DNA of 64,000 nucleotides, taken from positions 62,001-126,000 of the forward strand of contig NZ_LLER01000009.1 in assembly GCF_001500315.1 (NCBI RefSeq). Reading direction: 5' to 3'. Every line of letters begins with the position of its first letter. The stretch's first letter is position 1. Made by a program: the position numbers and the translations under genes. The notes under the pieces are model-generated. The model did no database searches and was not told the DNA's origin. It was given only the letters and a program-made list of their open reading frames with translations. Shown piece by piece: positions 50,587 to 59,062 of the stretch. The DNA is from Staphylococcus auricularis. GTDB taxonomy: Bacteria > Bacillota > Bacilli > Staphylococcales > Staphylococcaceae.

Positions 50587-51291
50587 TTGATTGTCCAACT
50601 ACTGTTGTTTCCTGTTATCGTCAGTTTTCTATATCAGTTGTGTGGTGTTGAACAACTCTCCATAAAATATTTATATTCGAGATCACGTTGTGATTATTGC
50701 CATCGTTCTTTATCCACTTTAGAACTGATCCCCATCATCAGTTATCTCATTCAAAAAGGGCGTTCCCGATGTTGCCATCAAAAGTTAAGCATGCTATATC
50801 CATTGGGTGAAATCATCTCACTTAGTGCTATTCCTTTATTGAATATGAGTCTACCAATCACTTCGGAATTATTCCTCTTGTTATTCTTCTTGTTACTCAC
50901 ATTGAGTATCTTTGATATGGCTACGCTATCCATCCCATTACATATGATGATTATCTTTTCATGTTGTTGTTATTTTTATAGTGATATACATCTTACTCAT
51001 GCGTTTTTTATGATCATAGGCCTACACCTATTTTATTTTTGTAGTAGGCGGGCCATGGGATATGGCGATATACTCGTTTTTAGTATGCTCGCATGCTTCT
51101 TACCTATCATCGTTTTCATTTACGTCTTTTTATTCACTTTTATTATTGGAGGCATCGTCATGCTTAGTATTATGCTGTATAAACGACAGCGTTTAACACA
51201 CCATGTGCCACTTGTTCCTTTTATCTTTCTCTCTTTTTGTTTTGTTATTTCACAATATGCATCTTTACATCAAGGAGGTCTTTTTATTTGA
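50587..51291 (+). CDS. comC: Type IV prepilin peptidase ComC
   Basis: ComC cleaves and methylates prepilin-like competence pseudopilins (ComG proteins) at the membrane. The 234-residue protein has seven or eight hydrophobic segments and two cysteine pairs in the first cytoplasmic loop (CDYCH, then CCHQ). Both catalytic aspartates of this GxGD protease family are visible: FDMATLSIP and GYGDIL. The start is uncertain. The Shine-Dalgarno GAGGTGAT (50575-50582) overlaps an ATG at 50581, so the TTG at 50587 is better spaced. The stop overlaps the radC start (TTGA). Confidence 0.85.
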   Translation: MIVQLLLFPVIVSFLYQLCGVEQLSIKYLYSRSRCDYCHRSLSTLELIPIISYLIQKGRSRCCHQKLSMLYPLGEIISLSAIPLLNMSLPITSELFLLLFFLLLTLSIFDMATLSIPLHMMIIFSCCCYFYSDIHLTHAFFMIIGLHLFYFCSRRAMGYGDILVFSMLACFLPIIVFIYVFLFTFIIGGIVMLSIMLYKRQRLTHHVPLVPFIFLSFCFVISQYASLHQGGLFI

Positions 51292-51965
51292 GAATCAACG
51301 AACTTGCCACGTCACAAAAGCCACGAGAACGCCTATTAAATTACGGAGCAACTTACCTTTCCCACGCTGAATTATTAGCGATTTTACTTAATACAGGGCG
51401 AAAGGGTGTTTCGAGTTTAGAAATCGCAAATGAACTCTTACTCAGCGTAGAAAATTTAAAAGAAATCAAGCAGTTATCAATCGATGAACTAAAAAAGTTT
51501 AAAGGTATCGGTTTATATAAAGCTGTCATTTTAAAAGCAGCTTTTGAATTAGGTTAGCGTATGCATTCTGGAAGCGTTGATGAGAAAATAAAGATTACTT
51601 CTCCAAATGATGTGGCTCAATTTATGATGGGCAAATTACAAGACTTAACACAAGAACATTTTGTTGTATTATTTTTAAATGCAAAAAATATTGTCATTAA
51701 ACAAAAGGTGATTTTTATCGGTACGCTAACTAGTTCTGTTGTGCATCCACGAGAAGTCTTTCACGAAGCAATCAAAGCTTCGAGCCACGCGATTATCGTC
51801 GTTCATAATCATCCTTCTGGCGATGTTACACCTTCTGAAGCTGATAAGGTTACAACAGCACGACTGAGACAGTGTGGTGAAGTATTAGGAATTGATGTCT
51901 TAGATCACATTATTATTGGTGACCAGAAATATTTGAGTTTAGTTGAAGCGGGACTATTTGAATAA
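51288..51965 (+). pseudogene. radC: radC interrupted by an in-frame amber codon
   Basis: RadC (JAMM/MPN-type DNA repair family protein) would be 225 codons long, starting with TTG at 51288 after AAGGAGG. An in-frame TAG at 51555-51557 falls inside the normally continuous ELGER-type segment, where one G-to-T change of GAG explains it. The N-terminal helix-hairpin-helix part ([10 protein letters not shown] to AAFELG) ends there. The MPN domain continues in the same frame with [11 protein letters not shown] and its metal ligands intact. An ATG at 51561, two codons later, could restart the second part. Either this is a recent nonsense mutation, a sequencing error, or two separate peptides are made. 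Confidence 0.85.
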
Positions 51966-52023
51966 ATTGCATAACGGTTTTGTGTGGGGAAAGTATTTGA
52001 ACTGACATGTATCTATAACTTAG

Positions 52024-52054
52024 TTAACACTTCGTGATTTATTTCGTGTATAAT
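52024..52054 (+). promoter_or_regulatory. Candidate promoter of the small membrane gene at 52089
   Basis: TTAACA (52024-52029) and TATAAT (52049-52054) are separated by 19 bases, 35 bases before the TTG start. Confidence 0.35.
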
Positions 52055-52088
52055 GTCAGTGAAAAATAGTACAAATGAGGTGTAATGA

Positions 52089-52367
52089 TTGAGTGCAATC
52101 ATGTTGATTGGATTAATATTTCCAGTGATATACTTGATGCAACTAGTACGTAAACGTATATCTATCAATTGGAAAAGAACTGGCATAGCGATCGGTTTGT
52201 CATTACTTGGAATGACGCTCACCACTGTAATTATGATTATTGCGGTTGATATAAAAGCATCAAAATTGATGTTCTTTATCGCAAATTTAATTGTTGGGCT
52301 TGTATGGGGCTTGATACTATCTGGTTGTTACTATGTATATCAATTACTTTCCCAAAAAATAAATTAA
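52089..52367 (+). CDS. Small membrane protein of unknown function
   Basis: The product has 92 residues with three hydrophobic segments (about residues 2-16, 28-50 and 56-84) separated by a basic loop (RKRISINWKR). No motif is recognised. The start is TTG at 52089, with GAGGTG at 52077-52082 six bases upstream and a plausible promoter, which supports a real gene despite its size. It lies between radC and a convergent small gene, in the least conserved part of the window. Confidence 0.6.
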   Translation: MSAIMLIGLIFPVIYLMQLVRKRISINWKRTGIAIGLSLLGMTLTTVIMIIAVDIKASKLMFFIANLIVGLVWGLILSGCYYVYQLLSQKIN

Positions 52368-52403
52368 CATCACAGAGTTCCATCAATGACGTGGAAATAA
52401 AAA

Positions 52404-52486
52404 GGGAGCATATGTAACATCGAAACGTGTGAAAGTTAATAAGTAAATTCACTAACACATGCTTATTCCAACGAAATCATGCTCCC
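52404..52486. repeat. Large palindromic element A
   Basis: GGGAGCAT (52404-52411) pairs perfectly with ATGCTCCC (52479-52486), enclosing 67 bases with an inner GTGAA/TTCAC pairing. Read on the minus strand the stem is followed by TTTTTATTTC, so it may terminate the leftward gene at 52570-52758. A related element lies at 53651-53743. Confidence 0.5.
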
Positions 52487-52569
52487 AAGAGGCTTATTCA
52501 GTTTTAATCATTATGAAGTTTTATGTTTTATAGTTAGATCATGTATCCTTTGAAAATATACAAGATCTT

Positions 52570-52758
52570 TTATAAATTCCAATTAGATGTATTGAGATAT
52601 TCATTGGAGTGATCGAATAGCCACATCACACCTTGATAAGCTAAATATATACATAAGACAGCAACTGCTATAGAAATCAATACTCTAAGTAGAGAAAGAC
52701 CCACTTTGAAAAGAAGGATAACTAAAAGTGCAATTAAGATTATAATTAGTATATTCAT
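52570..52758 (-). CDS. Small hydrophobic protein of unknown function
   Basis: The product has 62 residues and is almost entirely hydrophobic up to residue 50 (two membrane segments, about 2-18 and 24-50), with a short polar tail ending in NTSNWNL. The start ATG has a good AGAGGTGA ribosome binding site on the minus strand (52764-52771), which argues for a real gene. No family is recognised. It is leftward, convergent with the gene at 52089 and divergent from the gene at 52905. Confidence 0.6.
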   Translation of the reverse strand: MNILIIILIALLVILLFKVGLSLLRVLISIAVAVLCIYLAYQGVMWLFDHSNEYLNTSNWNL

Positions 52759-52904
52759 TTTTTCACCTCTTAATATAGATTATATTTAAGTTCATGTTTG
52801 TTTACATCGGTCTATAGTTATGAGTCATGTCATGCTGTGGTCTGATGTGTGATTTTAATGATTTGAGTAAAATGTACTATGATAAAAGAGGAGGCGCGCC
52901 TATC

Positions 52905-53366
52905 ATGCGATTTATATTACGATTAATTAAAAATATTATAGCGATCGTAGCGATGATCTTGATTGTATATCTCGCATTGCGGTATGCGCCATTTTTGAAG
53001 GACCAACCGTGGAATCCTGTTAATGAACATGAACGACCTATTGTTCAAGAACAAGAAGCCGCTCAAGGTGAAAATGGAGGTACACGCTATATCGTCAAAG
53101 ATAACGATATCCTCAATAATATCCCATTAAGCCAGGTGAGAAAAGTATTTGAATGGCTAGATAAATCTGAATTTATGTCTGTCACTGGCTTAGAGCGAAT
53201 GGGATATAATGATGAATATCTAGCAGGACAACGAGAGAACGAATATATCATTTATAAATTTGGCTCAGATTCACTTAGAGTGTATGCAACCGAACTTGAA
53301 ATGCAGCAAGATCTACAAGAATTAGATGAATACATCCCGTTAAAATATAAAGAAGCGTATGAGTAA
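52905..53366 (+). CDS. DUF4930-like staphylococcal protein with N-terminal membrane anchor
   Basis: This is a 153-residue protein with one N-terminal membrane segment (about residues 8-26) after a short basic start (MRFILRLIKN). A polar linker follows, then a conserved-looking globular part. The sequence resembles the staphylococcal DUF4930 family, but this is from memory and not a search. The start at 52905 follows AGAGGAGG (52888-52895) at good spacing; a longer frame from 52827 has no ribosome binding site. The C-terminal part probably lies outside the membrane. No function is known. Confidence 0.65.
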   Translation: MRFILRLIKNIIAIVAMILIVYLALRYAPFLKDQPWNPVNEHERPIVQEQEAAQGENGGTRYIVKDNDILNNIPLSQVRKVFEWLDKSEFMSVTGLERMGYNDEYLAGQRENEYIIYKFGSDSLRVYATELEMQQDLQELDEYIPLKYKEAYE

Positions 53367-53436
53367 TGTGATTGAATTCTCAAATTAAGTGCGTTAGCCT
53401 AATAATGAAAAAGCTAAAAAGGTTGGTGACTAATTC

Positions 53437-53586
53437 ATGAGTGAACAATCAAAAGCAAAACAAGCTGATGAACAAGCTAAAGCACAAAATTTATTTGCGC
53501 GTTGGAGAAAAGATGAAACGCTATATAAAGAAGATGAGAAAAAAGAAGAATCATCTTCTGATGAAGAATCTAAAGGCAATGATTAA
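53437..53586 (+). CDS. Small charged protein of unknown function
   Basis: The product has 49 residues and is rich in Lys, Glu, Gln and Ser. It starts MSEQSKAKQADEQAKAQ, has a central FARWRKDE and ends in an acidic serine-rich tail. AAAGGTTGGTGA lies about eight to ten bases before the ATG. Codon use looks normal for the window, and it sits 70 bases after the DUF4930-like gene, possibly in the same transcript. It has no membrane segment. Translation is likely but not certain. Confidence 0.5.
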   Translation: MSEQSKAKQADEQAKAQNLFARWRKDETLYKEDEKKEESSSDEESKGND

Positions 53587-54120
53587 TATAAAATGAAAAA
53601 TGAATTGTTATAAAAATGGTGCGTCTATGCTAAAGATGCAGCCATGAAAAGGGAGCAAGTCAAGGCAATGAAAGTGTACACGATTCAACTTCTAATGAGT
53701 GATACTAGATAGAATGGGTGACTTTCATTTTAGGCTTGCTCCCACTTTCTGTATGGTTAGAAGTGTGAACAATAGAATTTAACATGCAAAAATTGTTATA
53801 CTATAGCGTAGCGATAAACACAGTCACGGTCTTATTACAACACATACCAACGTATATTATATGAGGATCATATACATTCATTTTTGAATCTATACTATTA
53901 CTTCGATAATTATATTTTACAAATTAAAGTATGCTAAATTATATTAGTAGTATTAAGGTTTATCTTCGCTTTTAAATACATAAGAGGATCTTGAATAAGG
54001 AGTTTTATTTTGTCTCAAACGAGATAGACAGATAACTTCATGTATATCAACATTCATATCTACTGACTGTGTGGATGTACCGTGTTATAGAAATTTGAAC
54101 TGTTAATTGAGGTGTTTAGA
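53587..54120 (+). promoter_or_regulatory. Non-coding region upstream of mreC
   Basis: About 530 bases with no credible gene. It contains palindromic element B (53651-53743). TTTACA (53916-53921) with TATATT (53940-53945) at 18-base spacing is a possible mreCD promoter. GAGGTG at 54109-54114 is the mreC ribosome binding site. Confidence 0.35.
53651..53743. repeat. Large palindromic element B
   Basis: GGGAGCAAG (53651-53659) pairs with CTTGCTCCC (53735-53743), and inside it AATGAAAGT (53667-53675) with ACTTTCATT (53721-53729). All are perfect 9-bp stems, leaving a 45-base loop. It shares the outer GGGAGCA/TGCTCCC stem and a TGAAAGT segment with element A. It could be a terminator-like hairpin, a small RNA or a copy of an intergenic repeat. 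Confidence 0.5.
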
Positions 54121-54963
54121 TTGTTAAAGTTTTTCAGAAATAACAAACTGATTGTTATTTTGTGTGCAATTATTGTATTTATTGCCTTAATTGGACTCTC
54201 TATCCGTTCTCAGAACCAAACTTCTGCAGAACAATATGTGAGCGACTCCGTATCCGTGGGTCAAAGGGTAGTCGGCTATCCAATTCAATTCGTCAAAGGC
54301 TCTATTGAAAATTGGCTACAAAATGATGATTCAGGAGCAGACTCAAACCGAGTTAAACAATTAGAGGCTGAAAATGAACGCCTAAAAGCGGAAAACAAAA
54401 AATACAAAAAAGAATTAGATATGGATGATATTTCACAATACGATCCGATTTCAAGCACAGTAATAGCTAGAAATCCTGACCAGTGGATGAACCGATTTGT
54501 CATCAATAAAGGTGCTAAAGCAGGCGTTAAAACAAACATGGCTGTAATGACGACAGAAGGTCTTGTAGGTCGTGTGACTAAAGTAAATCAGTTTTCATCT
54601 CAAGTTGATTTAATTTCTACGAATACCCGAAGCAATCGTTTATCAGTAGATATACAACACGATGGTGAAAATGTATTTGGTTTAATCGATCATTATGATG
54701 AAAAAAGTGAAGAGCTCGTCATTACTGATATCAATAATAAAGACAAAATTGATAAAGGTGATAAAGTCGTTACAAGTGGTCTTGCAGATCAACTTCCTAG
54801 TGATCTTTATGTGGGAGAAGTAACCAAAGTATCTAACGATGATTATGGTTTATCTAAAGAAGTCCGCGTGAAAACAGGCGCTAATTTAGGTGACTTATCT
54901 CATGTTTACGTTGCTAAACGTGATGACGATACTGTAGCTAATGATGAAAGTGGTGGTCGTTAA
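54121..54963 (+). CDS. mreC: Cell shape protein MreC
   Basis: MreC is a membrane-anchored, extracytoplasmic protein that organises peptidoglycan synthesis. The 280-residue protein has one N-terminal membrane segment (about 9-27). A coiled coil follows (about 65-95, RVKQLEAENERLKAENKKYKKEL), then a beta-rich domain with the typical VTTEGLVGRV region. Start TTG at 54121 follows GAGGTG at 54109-54114. An in-frame GTG at 54112 overlaps that site. The stop overlaps mreD by one base. As in S. aureus, no mreB is adjacent, fitting cocci that lack it. Confidence 0.93.
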   Translation: MLKFFRNNKLIVILCAIIVFIALIGLSIRSQNQTSAEQYVSDSVSVGQRVVGYPIQFVKGSIENWLQNDDSGADSNRVKQLEAENERLKAENKKYKKELDMDDISQYDPISSTVIARNPDQWMNRFVINKGAKAGVKTNMAVMTTEGLVGRVTKVNQFSSQVDLISTNTRSNRLSVDIQHDGENVFGLIDHYDEKSEELVITDINNKDKIDKGDKVVTSGLADQLPSDLYVGEVTKVSNDDYGLSKEVRVKTGANLGDLSHVYVAKRDDDTVANDESGGR

Positions 54964-55487
54964 TGCGCGCACTTTATTACTTTTTGATCGGCGTCTTGGT
55001 ATTTTACTTAGATGCCGAAATCAGTTTGGTCGTACCGATGCATATTGGTACAAAAGACATTATCTTTGTGCCGCATCTCACCTTGATGTACATCTTGTTA
55101 CTAAGTATCTATCGTAGCTTTGGTGTAGGGCTTATCATGGCAGTAGTCCTTGGTCTCGTAACTGATTTATACTTTGGTAGTTTCTATGGTTTATACTTAT
55201 TTGGCTACATCTTATTTGTGGTCATATTCGATCAATTCTTCAAAACGTTTTATCGTGACCGAGTCATGTTATTTGCGTTGACCTTAATGAGTGTATTATT
55301 CTTTGAAATCTACACAGCAATCATTTATGGTATGTTAGATTTAATCACATTTGATTTATTTGATTTTGTATTATTCCGACTCATACCAACGATGATTATT
55401 AATGGTGTCTTACTGATTATTATGGAACCGTTACTCTACAAATTCTTCCATAAAATACAGCTGAATATTGACAGTAAAAAAAGATGA
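54963..55487 (+). CDS. mreD: Cell shape protein MreD
   Basis: MreD is a 174-residue integral membrane protein with five or six hydrophobic segments. It belongs to the MreD family, which works with MreC in cell wall synthesis. Evidence is position, one-base overlap with mreC (TAATG), topology, and family-like features such as DLYFGSFYGLYLFGY. Sequence conservation is low in this family, so the name depends mostly on context. rplU follows after a leader. Confidence 0.88.
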   Translation: MRALYYFLIGVLVFYLDAEISLVVPMHIGTKDIIFVPHLTLMYILLLSIYRSFGVGLIMAVVLGLVTDLYFGSFYGLYLFGYILFVVIFDQFFKTFYRDRVMLFALTLMSVLFFEIYTAIIYGMLDLITFDLFDFVLFRLIPTMIINGVLLIIMEPLLYKFFHKIQLNIDSKKR

Positions 55488-55603
55488 TGCTAAACTACAG
55501 TAGTTGAGTAGTTTATAGCTACATACAACCGCTCAATTTCAGGTTTAAGTACATGATATGTCACCTGTTCTTGGCGTGACTTAAATTATAGGAGGTGCAA
55601 AGT
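55488..55603 (+). promoter_or_regulatory. Probable ribosomal protein L21 leader
   Basis: The 116 bases between mreD and rplU include a conserved-looking stretch with CGCTCAATTTCAGGTTTAAG, then TGTCACCTG and TTGGCGTGAC, before AGGAGGTG. This fits the L21 leader RNA described for Bacillales upstream of rplU. It is presumed to be autoregulatory, but I could not check the secondary structure. Confidence 0.5.
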
Positions 55604-55912
55604 ATGTTTGCTATTATCGAAACAGGCGGAAAACAAATTAAAGTAGAAGAAGGTCAAGAAATCTTCGTTGAAAAATTAAACGCTAACGAAGGTGATGAAT
55701 TCACTTTCGACAAAGTATTATTTGTAGGTGGCGATTCTGTTAAAGTTGGTGCGCCAACAGTTGAAGGTGCTTCAGTTAGCGCAACAGTCGACAAACAAGG
55801 TCGCGGTAAAAAAATTACTGTATTCACTTACAAACGTCGTAAAGACTCTAAACGTAAACAAGGTCATCGTCAACCTTACACTAAATTAACTATTAACAAA
55901 ATCAACGCTTAA
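55604..55912 (+). CDS. rplU: 50S ribosomal protein L21
   Basis: L21 is a 102-residue large-subunit protein that binds 23S rRNA. It begins [17 protein letters not shown] and ends in a basic segment with [15 protein letters not shown], both family hallmarks. AGGAGGTG at 55590-55597 places the start at ATG 55604, not the ATG at 55595. The prp gene begins two bases after its stop, so rplU-prp-rpmA is one tight operon. Confidence 0.98.
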   Translation: MFAIIETGGKQIKVEEGQEIFVEKLNANEGDEFTFDKVLFVGGDSVKVGAPTVEGASVSATVDKQGRGKKITVFTYKRRKDSKRKQGHRQPYTKLTINKINA

Positions 55913-55914
55913 TT

Positions 55915-56235
55915 ATGATTACTGTTGATATTACGTTAAATGATGAAGGTCAAGTCTATGAAGTGATTATGGATGGTCATGCGGATTACGGTTCTCATGG
56001 TCAGGACATAGTTTGTGCTGGTGCTTCAGCCGTATTATTCGGTAGTATTAATGCCGTGATGGGCTTAACAAACGAAAAACCAGATATAGATTACGACGAT
56101 GATGGTGGGCACTTCCATTACAGAAGTGTAAATACAAATGATGAAAAAGCGCAATTAATTCTTCAAGCGATGTTAGTATCGCTTCAAACGATTGAAGAAG
56201 AATACAATGAAAATATTAGATTAAATTATAAGTGA
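55915..56235 (+). CDS. prp: Ribosomal processing cysteine protease Prp
   Basis: Prp removes the N-terminal extension of ribosomal protein L27, an essential step in S. aureus. The 106-residue protein has the catalytic His22 (DGHADYG) and Cys34 (DIVCAGAS) at the same positions as the S. aureus enzyme. The gene lies between rplU and rpmA, next to its substrate. Its substrate's extension is present in the next gene. The start is two bases after rplU, implying translational coupling. Confidence 0.95.
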   Translation: MITVDITLNDEGQVYEVIMDGHADYGSHGQDIVCAGASAVLFGSINAVMGLTNEKPDIDYDDDGGHFHYRSVNTNDEKAQLILQAMLVSLQTIEEEYNENIRLNYK

Positions 56236-56246
56236 GGTGCTACCTA

Positions 56247-56531
56247 ATGCTAAAATTAAACTTACAGTTCTTCTCTTCTAAAAAAGGGGTAAGTTCTACA
56301 AAAAACGGTCGTGACTCTGAATCAAAACGTTTAGGTTCTAAACGTGCTGATGGCCAATACGTAACTAGCGGATCTATTTTATACCGTCAACGCGGTACTA
56401 AAATTCATCCTGGTGAAAATGTAGGTCGCGGTGGCGATGATACATTATTCGCTAAAATCGACGGCGTTGTAAAATTCGAACGCAAAGGTCGCGACAGAAA
56501 ACAAGTTTCTGTATATTCAGCAGCTGAGTAA
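56247..56531 (+). CDS. rpmA: 50S ribosomal protein L27 with cleavable N-terminal extension
   Basis: L27 reaches the peptidyl-transferase centre with its N-terminus. The 94-residue precursor starts [14 protein letters not shown]. The first nine residues, ending in FF, are the Firmicute extension cut by Prp after the second Phe. The mature protein continues with [13 protein letters not shown] and [15 protein letters not shown] segments. GTGAGGTG at 56232-56239 supports the ATG at 56247 over the frame-extending start. A strong terminator follows. Confidence 0.97.
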   Translation: MLKLNLQFFSSKKGVSSTKNGRDSESKRLGSKRADGQYVTSGSILYRQRGTKIHPGENVGRGGDDTLFAKIDGVVKFERKGRDRKQVSVYSAAE

Positions 56532-56544
56532 TCTGTCTCTTGTT

Positions 56545-56580
56545 AACACCAGAAGTCATTACTTCTGGTGTTTTATTTTT
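56545..56580 (+). terminator. Terminator after rpmA
   Basis: AACACCAGAAGT (56545-56556) pairs with ACTTCTGGTGTT (56561-56572), a 12-bp stem with a 4-base loop, followed by TTATTTTT. Confidence 0.88.
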
Positions 56581-56606
56581 GCTATATTTTCTATGAAACA
56601 AACTAA

Positions 56607-56615
56607 TGATATAAT
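56607..56615 (+). promoter_or_regulatory. Extended -10 box of obg
   Basis: TGATATAAT is a full extended -10 element, 37 bases before the obg start. Confidence 0.5.
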
Positions 56616-56651
56616 TAAATGAATACATCATATAAAAAAGAGGTGAGCAAC

Positions 56652-57944
56652 ATGTTCGTCGATCAAGTTGAAATATCTTTAAAAGCTGGCGACGGGGGTA
56701 ACGGAATTACAGCGTATCGCCGAGAAAAATATGTCCCATTTGGCGGACCAGCTGGCGGTGATGGAGGCGATGGCGCTTCTGTTGTCTTTGAAGTAGATGA
56801 AGGGCTAAGAACGCTGCTCGATTTCAGATATCAAAGACAATTTAAAGCTAAAAAAGGTGAAAATGGTCAAGGTAGTAACATGCATGGTAAAAATGCTGAA
56901 GATCTTATCTTGCGTGTGCCACCAGGTACAATTATTAGAAATCAGGAAAATGGAGAAGTACTCGCAGACCTCGTAGAAGGAGGACAACGTGCAGTAGTAG
57001 CCAAAGGAGGACGTGGCGGACGCGGAAATTCTCGCTTTGCCTCACCTCGAAACCCTGCACCTGATTTCAGTGAAAATGGTGAACCAGGTGAAGAAATCGA
57101 CATTACACTCGAATTGAAACTGCTTGCTGATGTGGGCTTAGTTGGTTTCCCTAGTGTCGGTAAATCTACATTACTTTCTATTGTCTCTAAGGCTAAACCG
57201 AAAATCGGTGCCTATCATTTTACAACAATAAAGCCTAATTTAGGTGTAGTTTCTACTGCTGATGATCGCAGCTTTGTGATGGCAGATTTACCAGGACTTA
57301 TCGAAGGGGCATCAGATGGCGTTGGTCTCGGTCATCAATTTTTAAGACACGTTGAACGCACGAAAGTCATCGTGCACATGATAGATATGAGTGGTTCTGA
57401 AGGACGCGATCCTTTCGAAGATTATCAAATCATAAATAAAGAATTACGTGCTTATGAAGAGCGTTTAGAAGAACGTCCTCAAATTGTAGTCGCAAACAAA
57501 ATGGATATGCCAGATGCTGAAGACAATTTAACACTCTTTAAAGAAGAACTTGGCAACGAAGATGTACAAATCATTCCATTGTCTACATATACACGCGATA
57601 ATATCGATACGTTATTATATGCGATTGCTGATCAGCTCGAAAAAGTAAAAGATGTAGACTTTACGAAAACAGAAGATGAACCAGGTGTGAACCGTGTACT
57701 TTATAAACACACACCTAACCAAGATAACTTCACGATTACACGTGACGATGATGGTGCTTATGTTGTAAGTGGTAAATCTATTGAACGTATGTTCAAGATG
57801 ACTGATTTCAATAGTGATCCGGCAGTGAGACGCTTTGCACGACAAATGCGCTCAATGGGTATCGATGATGCATTGCGTGAACGTGGCTGTGAAAACGGTG
57901 ATATCGTAAGAATTCTTGGAGGAGAATTTGAATTTGTTGAATAG
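56652..57944 (+). CDS. obg: GTPase Obg (CgtA)
   Basis: Obg is an essential GTPase linked to 50S maturation and stress signalling. The 430-residue protein has a glycine-rich Obg fold (about 1-158, [14 protein letters not shown]). The G domain has G1 GFPSVGKST near 165, G3 DLPGLIEGA and G4 NKMD. The C-terminal OCT domain is about 340-430. GAGGTGAG at 56640-56647 fixes the ATG at 56652. The order rpmA-obg-ACT protein matches Bacillus. Confidence 0.97.
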   Translation: MFVDQVEISLKAGDGGNGITAYRREKYVPFGGPAGGDGGDGASVVFEVDEGLRTLLDFRYQRQFKAKKGENGQGSNMHGKNAEDLILRVPPGTIIRNQENGEVLADLVEGGQRAVVAKGGRGGRGNSRFASPRNPAPDFSENGEPGEEIDITLELKLLADVGLVGFPSVGKSTLLSIVSKAKPKIGAYHFTTIKPNLGVVSTADDRSFVMADLPGLIEGASDGVGLGHQFLRHVERTKVIVHMIDMSGSEGRDPFEDYQIINKELRAYEERLEERPQIVVANKMDMPDAEDNLTLFKEELGNEDVQIIPLSTYTRDNIDTLLYAIADQLEKVKDVDFTKTEDEPGVNRVLYKHTPNQDNFTITRDDDGAYVVSGKSIERMFKMTDFNSDPAVRRFARQMRSMGIDDALRERGCENGDIVRILGGEFEFVE

Positions 57945-57955
57945 AGGTGTATCAA

Positions 57956-58411
57956 ATGGATAAAAAAGATTATAGTTCTTTCTATTTAATACGCGAAGAT
58001 GTACTACCTGAGTCTGTCGTGAAAACACTTCAAATCAAAGAGGCTTTAAAAAATGACCCGAATTTATCTATTTTTGAAGCCGTGAAACAATTTGATTTAT
58101 CTCGTAGTGCATTCTACAAATATAGAAATACTATTTTCCCAATAGATGAGAAAATGTCTAGTACACGCGAATTCACCATCATTCTTTATGTGAATGATAT
58201 CGTCGGTGTGCTCGCTCGTGTACTTAACACGTTATCTAATTTACGCCTCTCTGTCTTAACAATTCATCAAAGTATTCCTATGGAAGGTCGTGCAACGATC
58301 ACGCTTTCTTTAGATGCACAAGGTACAGATTTAGAATTTAATGACGTGGTATCGACATTACGAAATATTAACCAAGTTTCAAGAGTCGAATTGATTAGTA
58401 TGACAATGTAA
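57956..58411 (+). CDS. pheB: ACT domain protein, PheB/UPF0735 family
   Basis: This is a 151-residue cytosolic protein with an N-terminal helical, winged-helix-like part ([26 protein letters not shown]) and a C-terminal ACT domain (about 74-150). The ACT domain carries the ligand-binding type loop [15 protein letters not shown]. The family is called PheB in B. subtilis by position beside pheA, but it is not known to be an enzyme. An amino-acid-sensing regulator is plausible. It follows obg by eleven bases and shares its transcript. Confidence 0.85.
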   Translation: MDKKDYSSFYLIREDVLPESVVKTLQIKEALKNDPNLSIFEAVKQFDLSRSAFYKYRNTIFPIDEKMSSTREFTIILYVNDIVGVLARVLNTLSNLRLSVLTIHQSIPMEGRATITLSLDAQGTDLEFNDVVSTLRNINQVSRVELISMTM

Positions 58412-58425
58412 AGGATGAAGATTCA

Positions 58426-59034
58426 ATGTACGCATATATTAAAGGAACATTAACTCAATTATTTCCTACGCATGTCGTAGTAGAAACTACCTCTGGAGTG
58501 GGTTATGAAATACAAACACCAAACTCGTATCGCTTTCAACGCTACTTAGATCAAGAGGTGACAATCTATACGTCATTGATTGTACGTGAAGATGCGCAAA
58601 TACTCTATGGTTTTATGAACGAAGAAGAAAAAGAAATGTTCCTCAATTTGATTAAAGTGACGGGAATAGGTCCAAAATCTGCGTTAGCTATTCTTGCCTC
58701 TAGCACACCAAATGAAGTAAAATATGCCATTGAAAATGAAAATGATAGCTATCTTACGAAATTCCCAGGTATCGGTAAAAAAACAGCACGTCAAATCGTG
58801 TTAGATCTCAAAGGTAAAGTTATTATTTCTGACGAAGATAGCGGTGCGCTACTTAAAGACCAGACAGTAGAAGCAGATGGCCAATCACCAATTATTAAAG
58901 AAGCATTGCTAGCGCTTGAAGCACTCGGCTACTCTAAACGTGAATTAAACAAAGTAGAAAAAGCATTAGTTTCTGAGCCTGTTGAGAGCGTGGATGAGGC
59001 TGTTAAAAAAGGACTTCAATTACTCGTACATTAA
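58426..59034 (+). CDS. ruvA: Holliday junction branch migration protein RuvA
   Basis: RuvA binds four-way junctions and recruits RuvB. The 202-residue protein has an OB-fold domain I (about 1-62), domain II with two helix-hairpin-helix motifs ([13 protein letters not shown] near residue 77 and [18 protein letters not shown] near residue 110), and a C-terminal domain III (about 150-202) that contacts RuvB. Full family length. It begins 14 bases after pheB and is followed 28 bases later by ruvB. Confidence 0.97.
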   Translation: MYAYIKGTLTQLFPTHVVVETTSGVGYEIQTPNSYRFQRYLDQEVTIYTSLIVREDAQILYGFMNEEEKEMFLNLIKVTGIGPKSALAILASSTPNEVKYAIENENDSYLTKFPGIGKKTARQIVLDLKGKVIISDEDSGALLKDQTVEADGQSPIIKEALLALEALGYSKRELNKVEKALVSEPVESVDEAVKKGLQLLVH

Positions 59035-59062
59035 ATTTAACTAGAGAAAGGGGGATACTTCA

